DNA of 15,669 nucleotides, taken from assembly GCA_045535095.1 (NCBI GenBank), contig JAZSKY010000004.1, forward strand, positions 1 to 15,669. The letters are read 5' to 3'. How positions within the stretch are numbered: position 1 is the first letter of the stretch; the number at the start of each line of letters is the position of its first letter. The notes beneath the pieces were generated by a model. The model ran no database searches and was not told the origin of the DNA. It worked only from the letters and a program-made list of their open reading frames with translations. This DNA is from SIG672 sp045535095 (lineage in GTDB: Bacteria > Bacillota > Clostridia > Oscillospirales > CAG-272). The translations under genes and the position numbers were made by a program. This document shows, in pieces, positions 5,675-13,685 of this stretch.

Positions 5675-5703
5675 ATTATATCACGCTCGCCCCTCTTTGT
5701 CAA
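5675..5703 (-). promoter_or_regulatory. Consensus sigma-A promoter of the small HTH gene
   Basis: TTGACA (5703-5698), a 17-bp spacer and TATAAT (5680-5675) on the minus strand, about 50 bp before the ATG at 5626. Confidence 0.9.
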
Positions 5704-6151
5704 GGGGGTAAGAATTAAAATTTTTGAGTCAAAAGGGCGAAAAATCTCTGAAAAAAACGAAAATTGGAGAGAAAAACGAATATTTTTATCAGAAATTGAA
5801 ATTTCGTCAAAATGTAGAAAAATGGCGCTTAAAATTGTGCAAGATGCACAAACGATTAAAGACGACTCTTTCGCAAAGAACAGAAGAAAAATAATTTTCG
5901 TCACTATTACCATATTGGCAAAATGACCCCAAAACGACGAAAACGGCACAAAAAGGGGTCTAAAAGCCCGACTTTACGCCGAAAATGGCGAAAGATCACA
6001 CAAGCGGCAAAAGACAGAGAGGAAACGCTCGGCTTCGTGTGAATAAAACGCAAAATTCAGCTAATTTTCAAAAACTTAACAAATAGGCAAAATTTGTTTG
6101 CAATTCCAAAAAAAGCGCGGCAGTATTCATTATTATTAAAGGGCGTGTCTA
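5704..6151. other. A-rich intergenic region without a supported gene
   Basis: This divergent gap separates the minus-strand HTH gene from the plus-strand transport operon. It is purine-rich on the plus strand, with recurring CGAAAA-type words. Open frames within it lack ribosome binding sites and protein-like composition. The only structure of note is a spaced inverted repeat, AACAAAT (6078-6084) and ATTTGTT (6092-6098), about 55 bp before the -35 box of the transport operon, a possible but weak operator. Confidence 0.6.
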
Positions 6152-6180
6152 TTGACAATTCAGGGCTTTTGTGCTATTAT
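6152..6180 (+). promoter_or_regulatory. Sigma-A promoter of the transport operon
   Basis: TTGACA (6152-6157), a 17-bp spacer and TATTAT (6175-6180). Transcription should start near 6187, giving a leader of about 190 nt. Confidence 0.87.
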
Positions 6181-6187
6181 TTTGTTA

Positions 6188-6259
6188 CAGTTCGCAGGCA
6201 AAAAACATTGAAAATCGCGGTGACGACTGCGCGAACTGGCGCCACCGTCGATTTTTTTT
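6188..6259 (+). terminator. Leader terminator (attenuator) of the transport operon
   Basis: AAAATCG and CGGTG (6211-6222) pair with CACCG (6243-6247) and CGATTTT (6249-6255), leaving one bulged U at 6248. The 3' arm runs into eight T residues (6252-6259), so this is an intrinsic terminator placed about 120 nt before the first gene. The first bases of the transcript, CAGTTCGC (6188-6195), are exactly complementary to GCGAACTG (6231-6238) in the terminator loop, which would make a pseudoknot or a competing antiterminator fold. A conditional attenuator is the natural reading; no known riboswitch class was recognised. Confidence 0.65.
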
Positions 6260-6380
6260 GTTTATTTGGGTGTTTTCCTATGAGAGAAGCTGCTAAAAGG
6301 GCAGAACCATCCGTTGAAAATCTATCGAAATGTGCCCTGCAAATTTCGCAAATACCATCATCTTAGGAGGAAAATTTTTA

Positions 6381-9300
6381 ATGGTCCGTTCGAAAAGAAC
6401 TAAAATTTTGGCGTTTATCCTTGCCATTCTGACCGTTATCGCGCCCGGAACTGCGGCTTTCGCGTCCGAGACTAATGACGATTATCAGTCAGCGACCCTT
6501 TCCGACCTGCTCCGACTCTCGAAGTACGAAGAGTACCTTCTTGAAAATCAGGGCGTTGGAATTGGCGAGGAGAGTTACGTTCTTTCTTCGGATGATATTT
6601 TGAACTACAATTCAAGTATCACGAACGCCGAGGTAAAAGAGTGGGCTGACGAGGAAAGGGGCATTAAGGGTCTCTACCTTCCCGCAACGGGAATCGTAGG
6701 TTGGGATCTTCCCGAAATGAAGGCAGGTATGTATGCCGTCAAGTTCAAGTATATCCCGATTTCCGAGGAAAGCTCGAAGACCACTTCGATTGAAAGAACG
6801 TTTTATATCAATGAAACGGTTCCTTACTACGAAGCGCGTTATCTCACCCTGACCAAGGTCTGGGTTGATGACGCTGACACGTATCAGAAGGATTCCGACG
6901 GCAACATCATCTACCGTTACCTCAACAAGGACGGAAGCCTTGCTTTCGAATACGTTGACGTTGCAGGCAACGTGCTTGAGCGTACGGTAGAGAACAGAAT
7001 GCTCGTCTTCAAGAAGACGGGTGAGACCGTTTCGGAAGCCGACAGCTATCAGAAATATCCCGTTTTCTCGAACGATATCGACGGAAACGAGTCCAAGCCG
7101 TCCAAATATATGGTAAACGAGCTTTGCACGTACGTTGCAACCGACTCTTCGGGATATCACATCGAGCCCCTTCAGTTCTACTTCCCCGAAGGAAAGAACA
7201 CCATCCAGCTTGAGGCGCAGCGCGAGGCTATGGTTCTCGTTGAGGTTGAGGTATTTCCTTATGATTACAATAAGGAAATGAGCTCCTACACCGACTACGT
7301 CAAGTACTGGGAAGAGAAGGGCGCTGCCGACGTTGCAGATTTCTATCTCAAGCTTCAGGCAGAGTATCCTACCGCTACCTCCGAGACCACTCTCTATCCC
7401 CTTGCGGACAGAACGAGTGCTATCTCGCAGCCTCAGTCGCCTTACATTCAGTACCTCAACGCTATCGGCGGTGACGGCGGTGACAAGTGGCAGAGCGCAG
7501 GACAGTGGGTACGCTACACGGTCAACGTAGAGGCAGACGGCTTCTACGAGATCGTTCTCCGCTACCGCCAGTCGGTAAACGAGGGTGCTTACTCTACTCG
7601 CGTACTCAAGGTTGCTACCCAGAGTATGATAAATGAAGGACTCGGCGCAGAGGTCCCCTTTAAGGAAGCAAGCTACCTTAGATTTAATTATAAGGATACC
7701 TGGCAGACCGCCGCTCTCAACAGCGGAAGCGAGGCTACTTACAAGGTATATCTCGAAAAGGGTACTAACTACATCGAGTTCGAAGCGGGACTCGGAGATA
7801 TGGCAAGCATACTTCTTGACGTTACCGACTCGCTTAACACGATAAACGATATTTACATCAAATTCCTTATGATCACGGGATCGGACCCCGATAAATACCG
7901 TGACTACGACTTTTACAGCATCGTTCCCGAAGAGGTTGACGAGCTTCTCGTTCAGTCCCAGAAGCTTTACGCTCTTGCAGATAAGCTTCAGGCGCAGGTA
8001 GGAAGTGCGGGATCTTATACCGCTACCCTCCGTACGGTTGCACAGCTTCTCGAAAGAATGGGTAAGAACGAGCATAATATCGCGGCTAACCTTGAAAACC
8101 TCAAGGAAAACCTCGGTACTATCGGTACTTGGATCCAGAACGGTGCAAAGCAGCCCCTCGAGCTTGATTACATAGTAATCAGAACTCCTCAGGGCAACGA
8201 AAATCTCCCCAAGGCAGAGGCTAACTTCTGGCAGTCGCTTTGGTTTGAGATCTGTCAGTTCGTAAGAAGCTTCACCGCAGATTACAGCCAGCTCGGCGCT
8301 ACCGTAGTATCTGACCCCGACAACAGAATCGTTGTCTGGACCACTCTCGGACGTGACCAGGCTCAGGTTCTCAGAAGCCTTATCAACTCTGACTTTGCAA
8401 AGAATAATACCGAAGCGAACGTTGACCTTAAGCTCGTTGCGGGCGGAGCACTGCTGCCGTCGGTTCTTGCGGGCGTTGGACCTGACGTATCGCACGGACA
8501 CGGCTCGGGAGACGTTATCAACTGGGCGATAAGAAGCGCGGTACAGCCGCTCGACGATTTCGAGGGCTTTGACGAGCTTTACGATGACTTCACACCTGCT
8601 TCGTGGATCCCGATCACCCTTTACAGTCTTAAATACGACGAAAACGGAAACGAGGTACGCTCCGAGATCACATACGGTCTCCCCGAGGCACTCGATTTCC
8701 CGATGATGTTCTACCGCGCAGATGTTCTTAACGAGCTCGGACTCGCAGTTCCCAAGACTTGGAGCGAGATGCTGACCGTTATGGATACTCTCAGCGAGAA
8801 CAACATGCAGATAGCTATCCCCACCTACCTCGGCGGACACGACATCTTCCTCTATCAGATGGGCGGCGACCGTTACATCAACGACGGTATGGAGATCAGC
8901 TACAACACAGACACCGCACTTGAAGCATTTGCCTTCCTTATGTCCTTCTTCACCGACCACGGACAGCCGAAGCAGTACGACTTCGTAAACCGTTTCCGTA
9001 CAGGTGAGATCCCGATCGGTATCATCGGATACTCCGCATATACTCAGCTCAGTATATTTGCAACCGAGATCCAGGGACTTTGGGAATTCGTTCCGCTTCC
9101 CGGCTGGGAAACCTACAACGAGGACGGAACGGTAACGGTCAACAACACCGCTATCGGAACGACGACGGCAATCATAATGCTTGCAAACGAGGAGCGCTCC
9201 GAGCACCTCACAAACTTCGCATGGAAGTTTATGAAGTGGTACGTTTCGGAGACTACTCAGGCAGATTACGCTAATGAGCTTACAGCTCTCTTCGGAAGCG

Positions 9301-9596
9301 AATACAAGTATCATACGGCAAACAAGGCCGCTCTTGAGTCGCTTTCCTGGACGACCAGCGAATACAACAACCTTATGGCACAGATCGATGAGCTTTCGGG
9401 TATCAGAGAATACCCCGGCGGATACATCATCTCGCGTTACCTCAAGTTCGCGTTCGATGAAGTATATAACGACGGAGCAGAGCCCGAAAAGTCACTCAGA
9501 GACTACGTTCGTGACATCAACACCGAGATCACGAGAAAGCGTAAAGAGTTCGGTCTTGCGGTCAAAGAGGTATCGTTTGTAGAAGAATACAACTAA
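6381..9596 (+). CDS. Giant extracellular solute-binding protein of a carbohydrate ABC importer, 1071 aa
   Basis: The start is ATG 6381, with AGGAGG at 6365-6370; an upstream in-frame ATG at 6330 lacks such a site. Residues 1-29 are a signal peptide ending AAFA-SE. There is no lipobox cysteine, which is unusual for a Gram-positive binding protein. Residues 95-295 and 370-482 look like two related beta-sandwich, carbohydrate-binding-type modules, sharing a GxY-x-V start, an (E)A-x-YL strand and a KxTNxIxxEA-like strand near the end. A helical linker (515-590) follows. Residues 645-1060 are a family 1 solute-binding domain (RIVVWTTLGRDQ at its start, then YGLPEALDFPMMFYR and LGGHDIFLYQMGGDRYI). 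Normal family members have about 400-550 residues. It leads an operon with two permeases; the substrate is probably a glycan, identity unknown. Confidence 0.88.
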   Translation: MVRSKRTKILAFILAILTVIAPGTAAFASETNDDYQSATLSDLLRLSKYEEYLLENQGVGIGEESYVLSSDDILNYNSSITNAEVKEWADEERGIKGLYLPATGIVGWDLPEMKAGMYAVKFKYIPISEESSKTTSIERTFYINETVPYYEARYLTLTKVWVDDADTYQKDSDGNIIYRYLNKDGSLAFEYVDVAGNVLERTVENRMLVFKKTGETVSEADSYQKYPVFSNDIDGNESKPSKYMVNELCTYVATDSSGYHIEPLQFYFPEGKNTIQLEAQREAMVLVEVEVFPYDYNKEMSSYTDYVKYWEEKGAADVADFYLKLQAEYPTATSETTLYPLADRTSAISQPQSPYIQYLNAIGGDGGDKWQSAGQWVRYTVNVEADGFYEIVLRYRQSVNEGAYSTRVLKVATQSMINEGLGAEVPFKEASYLRFNYKDTWQTAALNSGSEATYKVYLEKGTNYIEFEAGLGDMASILLDVTDSLNTINDIYIKFLMITGSDPDKYRDYDFYSIVPEEVDELLVQSQKLYALADKLQAQVGSAGSYTATLRTVAQLLERMGKNEHNIAANLENLKENLGTIGTWIQNGAKQPLELDYIVIRTPQGNENLPKAEANFWQSLWFEICQFVRSFTADYSQLGATVVSDPDNRIVVWTTLGRDQAQVLRSLINSDFAKNNTEANVDLKLVAGGALLPSVLAGVGPDVSHGHGSGDVINWAIRSAVQPLDDFEGFDELYDDFTPASWIPITLYSLKYDENGNEVRSEITYGLPEALDFPMMFYRADVLNELGLAVPKTWSEMLTVMDTLSENNMQIAIPTYLGGHDIFLYQMGGDRYINDGMEISYNTDTALEAFAFLMSFFTDHGQPKQYDFVNRFRTGEIPIGIIGYSAYTQLSIFATEIQGLWEFVPLPGWETYNEDGTVTVNNTAIGTTTAIIMLANEERSEHLTNFAWKFMKWYVSETTQADYANELTALFGSEYKYHTANKAALESLSWTTSEYNNLMAQIDELSGIREYPGGYIISRYLKFAFDEVYNDGAEPEKSLRDYVRDINTEITRKRKEFGLAVKEVSFVEEYN

Positions 9597-9631
9597 ATTA
9601 AAACAAATCAGCATTAAGGAGTGATCATAAA

Positions 9632-10597
9632 GTGTCAACTAAAGTAAAGACACACTCCAATGATGAAGTTAAAAAGCCGGTCGCCAGAAAAGATCTTTCG
9701 AAAGCGGCGTGGACGTGGAAGGAAATGAAGAAAAACTGGGTTGCATACGCAATGCTTGCTCCCTACTATATAGTTTTCCTTCTTTTCACCATCGTTCCGG
9801 TTTTAGTATCATTGGTGTTAAGTTTCTTTGAATTTAATATGATAGAACCTCCTGTCTGGGTAGGTATTGACAACTACATCAGACTTTTCCTCGCAGACGA
9901 CCTGTTTGTAACGGCATGCAAGAACACGCTTATCTTCGCATCGATAATCGGTCCTGTTTCCTACATTATGTCATTCTGCGTGGCATGGTTCATCAACGAG
10001 CTCGGTCCCAAGCTCCGCGCGGTAGTAACTCTTATATTCTACGCGCCTAACATCGGTGGATCTGTTTACCTTATCTGGAAGACGCTCTTCTCGAGTGACT
10101 CCTACGGATACGTAAACGGTATCCTTCTCGATCTGGGAATCATCACAAAAGCAATCTCCTTCTTTGAAGATGCAAAATACATTATGCCCCTTTGTATCGT
10201 GGTAGCCCTCTGGCTCTCGCTCGGTACGTCCTTCCTTAACTTTATCGCAGGACTTCAGGGCGTTGACCACTCGCTCTACGAGGCGGGCGCGGTTGACGGC
10301 ATCTCCAACAGATGGCAGGAGCTTTGGTACATCACCCTCCCGTACATGAAGCCTCAGCTGCTTCTCAGTGCGGTACTTGCGATCACGCAGGCATTCGGAT
10401 TCGGTCAGGTCGTTAACGACCTTTGCGGTAACCCCTCTACCGACTACGCCGCGTGGACGATCATGCATCACCTTGACGACTACGGCGGTGCGCGATTTGA
10501 GATAGGTTACGCTTCGGCTATCGCTACGATACTCTTTATCGTAATGGTAGGAACTAACCGGCTCGTTAAAAAACTCTTGTCGAAGGTGGGACAGTGA
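9632..10597 (+). CDS. Carbohydrate ABC transporter permease, MalF/UgpA type
   Basis: This is one half of the membrane channel of a CUT1-type sugar importer. The 321 residues contain six expected membrane segments (near 36-66, 98-120, 130-150, 183-205, 242-264, 290-312). The EAA loop that docks the ATPase begins EAGAVDGIS at residue 217 and ends at LP (236-237). The start is GTG 9632 with AAGGAG 10 nt upstream. The charged N-terminal 35 residues are cytoplasmic. It lies 35 nt after the binding-protein gene and 1 nt before the second permease, so coexpression is certain in practice. No ATPase gene follows, so a shared MsmX/UgpC-like ATPase elsewhere is expected. Confidence 0.95.
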   Translation: MSTKVKTHSNDEVKKPVARKDLSKAAWTWKEMKKNWVAYAMLAPYYIVFLLFTIVPVLVSLVLSFFEFNMIEPPVWVGIDNYIRLFLADDLFVTACKNTLIFASIIGPVSYIMSFCVAWFINELGPKLRAVVTLIFYAPNIGGSVYLIWKTLFSSDSYGYVNGILLDLGIITKAISFFEDAKYIMPLCIVVALWLSLGTSFLNFIAGLQGVDHSLYEAGAVDGISNRWQELWYITLPYMKPQLLLSAVLAITQAFGFGQVVNDLCGNPSTDYAAWTIMHHLDDYGGARFEIGYASAIATILFIVMVGTNRLVKKLLSKVGQ

Positions 10598-10598
10598 T

Positions 10599-11480
10599 AT
10601 GGCTAAAACACAGAGAATGAGAGTTAGAAAGCACAGAGTCGTTCTTAACCGTTCGGTTGGCGGAGACACGGGAATATTCGTATTCCTTGCCATTATGGGA
10701 GTCGTTATGTTCCTTCCTATGGTATATACCATAATGCAGTCGCTCAAGCCTCTCGATGAGCTTTGGTACTTCCCGCCGAAGTTCTACGTTATGAACCCCA
10801 CAACCAAGAACTTTGCAGACCTGTTCAGACTTATGAGTCAGAGCTGGGTGCCCTTCTCGAGATACATATTCAATACTGTGCTTATCTCGGTAGGCGGAAC
10901 CTTCGGTCACCTTCTCCTTGCGGCGATGGCGGCTTACGTTCTTGCAAAGATCAAGTTCCCCGGAAGAAAATGGCTCTTCCAGACGGTCGTTCTTTCGCTT
11001 ATGTTCCATACGACCGTTGCATCCCTTTCCAAGTTTATAATCATGTCCGAGATAGGAATGATCGACACCACTTGGTCGATAATCATTCCCGCATGGGGCT
11101 CCTCGCTCGGTCTTTACCTTATGAAGCAGTTTATGGAAAGCGCAGTTGCTGATGCAGTGCTTGAAAGTGCGCGTATCGACGGCTGCCGCGAGTTCAAGAC
11201 CTTCTGGGTAATCGCGATGCCCATGGTTAAGCCCGCTTGGCTTACCCTTATCATGTACTCGTTCAAGGACCTTTGGAACACGGGTAACGTTATTTACATT
11301 TACAGCGAACAGCTTAAAACGCTCAACTACGCTATCAACCAGATCATCAGCGGCGGTATCACCCGTGCGGGTGCTGCTGCGGCTTCCACGGTCGTAATGA
11401 TGGCAGTGCCGATCGTCGTATTCGTCATCAGCCAGAGTAACATCATCGAAACGATGGGTACTTCGGGTATGAAGGACTAA
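10599..11480 (+). CDS. Carbohydrate ABC transporter permease, MalG/UgpE type
   Basis: This is the second channel subunit. The protein has 293 residues, a basic N-terminus (1-18) and about six membrane segments starting near 24, 92, 127, 157, 213 and 260. The EAA loop reads LESARIDGCREF from residue 188 and ends MP (207-208). The C-terminus is the cytoplasmic tail typical of MalG-like proteins. GAAGGTGGG about 9 nt upstream serves as ribosome binding site, and only one base separates it from the preceding stop, indicating translational coupling. It pairs with the MalF-like permease and the large binding protein. Confidence in family is high; substrate cannot be told from sequence. Confidence 0.95.
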   Translation: MAKTQRMRVRKHRVVLNRSVGGDTGIFVFLAIMGVVMFLPMVYTIMQSLKPLDELWYFPPKFYVMNPTTKNFADLFRLMSQSWVPFSRYIFNTVLISVGGTFGHLLLAAMAAYVLAKIKFPGRKWLFQTVVLSLMFHTTVASLSKFIIMSEIGMIDTTWSIIIPAWGSSLGLYLMKQFMESAVADAVLESARIDGCREFKTFWVIAMPMVKPAWLTLIMYSFKDLWNTGNVIYIYSEQLKTLNYAINQIISGGITRAGAAAASTVVMMAVPIVVFVISQSNIIETMGTSGMKD

Positions 11481-11490
11481 GGAGGTAGTA

Positions 11491-13668
11491 ATGAAAAAGA
11501 AGATAATAAGCCTTATGGCTCTTCTGTGCTGCCTCGTAATGCTCCTCGGAAGCTTTGCATCCTACGCCGATACTTATACCTATAATATCGACGGCGAGCC
11601 GATGAACTCGCCCGACGCTTATCAGGCACACGCACAGATCACGTCCAGCCAGATGGGTCTCAAGAAGGCGCTCTCCTATCCCTCCGATATAAAGGCGGAT
11701 AGCGACGGAAACGTCTATATCGCAGACCCCGAAAACGACAGAATCGTTGTTCTGGACAAAAACTACAAGCTCAAGTTCGAGATCACTACCTTCACCAACG
11801 GAAACGGTGTTGAAGGCGACGCTCTCGCAGGCTGTAAGGGCGTATTTGTATGGGAGGGACTTGAATCCACCGCGGACGGCGGATACGTAAACTCCAAGTA
11901 CATCTACGTTGCAGATACCGAAAACAGAAGAATAGTAATATTCGATAAAGACGGTAAGTATTTAAGACACCTCGACGCACCCTCCTCCGATATATTCGAC
12001 GAAGGTGAGTCGTACACCCCCAAGGCTATCGCGGTAAGCAGCTCGATGCGTATCTACGTAGTTTCCACCTCGACCTATCAGGGCGTTATGACCCTTAACA
12101 ACGAAGGTGAGTTCTGCGGATACATCGGTGCTACCAAGGCAAAGTACAGCCTCTTCCAGATGCTCTGGAGAAACTTCCAGACTCAGGAGCAGATAGAGAA
12201 GTCCACCAAGGTTCTCTCCACCGCGTTCAATAACATCGTTATCGACGACGAGGGCTTCCTTTGGATAACCACCAACACCATCGAAGAGGCGGAAGCAAGT
12301 AAGGCTCTTAAAAACAAGAAGCCCGACTATGCAACCGTTAAGAAGATAAGCACCTCGGGTGACGATATAATGAAGCGTAACGGCTTCTTCGCACCTATGG
12401 GTGAGGTTCAGATCGGTATGGCTGTCAGCGCAGCGTCCGAGCAGGGCGTTGTAACCGGAACCTCGAGCGTTGTCGGAATCGCAATGGGTCCTGAAAGAAC
12501 CTACTCGATCATCGACGATGCAAGAAGTAAGGTATATACCTATAACGATCAGGGCGAGCTCCTCTTCGCCTTCGGTGATAAGGGCTCACAGCTCGGAAAC
12601 ATCAGTAAGGTCTCCTCTATAACCTATCAGGGAGACAAGATGCTCGTTCTTGACTCGCACACGCACTCGTTTACGGTATTTACCCGTAACCAGTACGGCG
12701 ATATGCTCATTCGAGCTATCAAGCACGACAACGAGAGAAGATACGACCTCTCGATCACCGACTGGAACGACGTTCTTCAGAGAAACAACAACTTTGACGC
12801 GGCGTACATCGGTCTCGGCGACGCTTATTACAGAAGCGGCGCGTTCGAGCAGGCAATGGAATATTACAAGGTAGCGTACGATACCAAGGGATATTCCGAC
12901 ACCTTCCAGTATTGGAGAAAGAACTTCGTTGAGAAGAATCTCATCTGGATCATAATCGTACCCGTTGCGGCTATCTTCCTTATCAGCTATCTCTTCAAGA
13001 CCGCAGGTAAGGTAAATAAGAAGGCAGCTCTTTCGGGACGTCGCAGAAGAACCTTCAAGGAGGAATTCTTCTACGCATTCCACGTAATATTCCATCCGTT
13101 TGACGGATTCTGGGATCTCAAACACGAAAAGCGCGGATCTCTCCGCGGCGCATTCGCTTGGCTCGGCCTCGCAGTGCTCGTGTTTACCTATCAGGCTACC
13201 AGTGAAGCGTTCATCTTCAACCCCAGAGGCGCGATGACGAGCGTTGTTGCACAGATGCTCGGACTTATCGTTCCGCTCGTTCTGTGGACGGTAGCAAACT
13301 GGTGTATCACCACACTCTTTAACGGTGAAGGAAGCCTTAAGGACATCTTCATTGCAAGCTGCTACTGCCTTGCTCCGATAGTTCTTATAGTATTCCCGTC
13401 CACGCTCCTTACCTACTGCGTAACCTCGAGCGAGGCAACGTTTATTACCCTTATCGTTTCGGTATGCTACATCTGGCTCGGACTTCTTCTGTTCTGCTCC
13501 ACGATGGTAACGCATGACTACTCGTTCGGTAGAAACATTCTCACCGTTATCGTAACCATTGCCGGTATGGCGATCATCATGTTCATTCTTGCACTCTTCT
13601 CGGGACTCTTCGTCAAGATGGCAAGCTTTGTAAGCAACATAATCACTGAAATTCAGTATCGTGCGTAA
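11491..13668 (+). CDS. NHL beta-propeller / TPR / Yip1-domain membrane fusion, 725 aa
   Basis: GGAGG sits 5 nt before ATG 11491, 10 nt after the permease stop. Residues 1-26 are a signal peptide (MKKKIISLMALLCCLVMLLG). Residues 61-400 carry NHL-type propeller blades, visible as SDGNVYIADPENDRIVVLDK (71-90), YIYVADTENRRIVIFDKDGK (137-156), a NIVIDDEGFLWITT blade near 248 and one at 338-364. Residues 434-465 form a TPR-like hairpin (AAYIGLGDAYYRSGAFEQAM). A membrane segment (484-502) and a basic stretch (RRRR, 517-520) follow, then a five-helix Yip1-type membrane domain (about 525-715). The topology implies an extracellular propeller tethered to a membrane module. In this operon it may bind or sense the substrate or organise the transporter; that is inference. 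Confidence 0.87.
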   Translation: MKKKIISLMALLCCLVMLLGSFASYADTYTYNIDGEPMNSPDAYQAHAQITSSQMGLKKALSYPSDIKADSDGNVYIADPENDRIVVLDKNYKLKFEITTFTNGNGVEGDALAGCKGVFVWEGLESTADGGYVNSKYIYVADTENRRIVIFDKDGKYLRHLDAPSSDIFDEGESYTPKAIAVSSSMRIYVVSTSTYQGVMTLNNEGEFCGYIGATKAKYSLFQMLWRNFQTQEQIEKSTKVLSTAFNNIVIDDEGFLWITTNTIEEAEASKALKNKKPDYATVKKISTSGDDIMKRNGFFAPMGEVQIGMAVSAASEQGVVTGTSSVVGIAMGPERTYSIIDDARSKVYTYNDQGELLFAFGDKGSQLGNISKVSSITYQGDKMLVLDSHTHSFTVFTRNQYGDMLIRAIKHDNERRYDLSITDWNDVLQRNNNFDAAYIGLGDAYYRSGAFEQAMEYYKVAYDTKGYSDTFQYWRKNFVEKNLIWIIIVPVAAIFLISYLFKTAGKVNKKAALSGRRRRTFKEEFFYAFHVIFHPFDGFWDLKHEKRGSLRGAFAWLGLAVLVFTYQATSEAFIFNPRGAMTSVVAQMLGLIVPLVLWTVANWCITTLFNGEGSLKDIFIASCYCLAPIVLIVFPSTLLTYCVTSSEATFITLIVSVCYIWLGLLLFCSTMVTHDYSFGRNILTVIVTIAGMAIIMFILALFSGLFVKMASFVSNIITEIQYRA

Positions 13669-13685
13669 GGAAAGGAGGAAAAAAG

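Noticed and set aside
5923..6042. 39-codon strongly basic ORF in the A-rich gap
   Set aside because: It has no ribosome binding site, and its composition merely reflects A/G-rich DNA.
6280..6366. 28-codon ORF in the transport operon leader whose stop overlaps the ribosome binding site of the first gene
   Set aside because: Only a weak GGGTG precedes the ATG and the peptide has no informative composition. It might be a leader peptide but cannot be separated from chance.
6612..9314. Very long open frame antisense to the solute-binding protein
   Set aside because: The sense strand encodes a clear secreted binding protein; the antisense frame is a codon-bias shadow with no start signal or domain.
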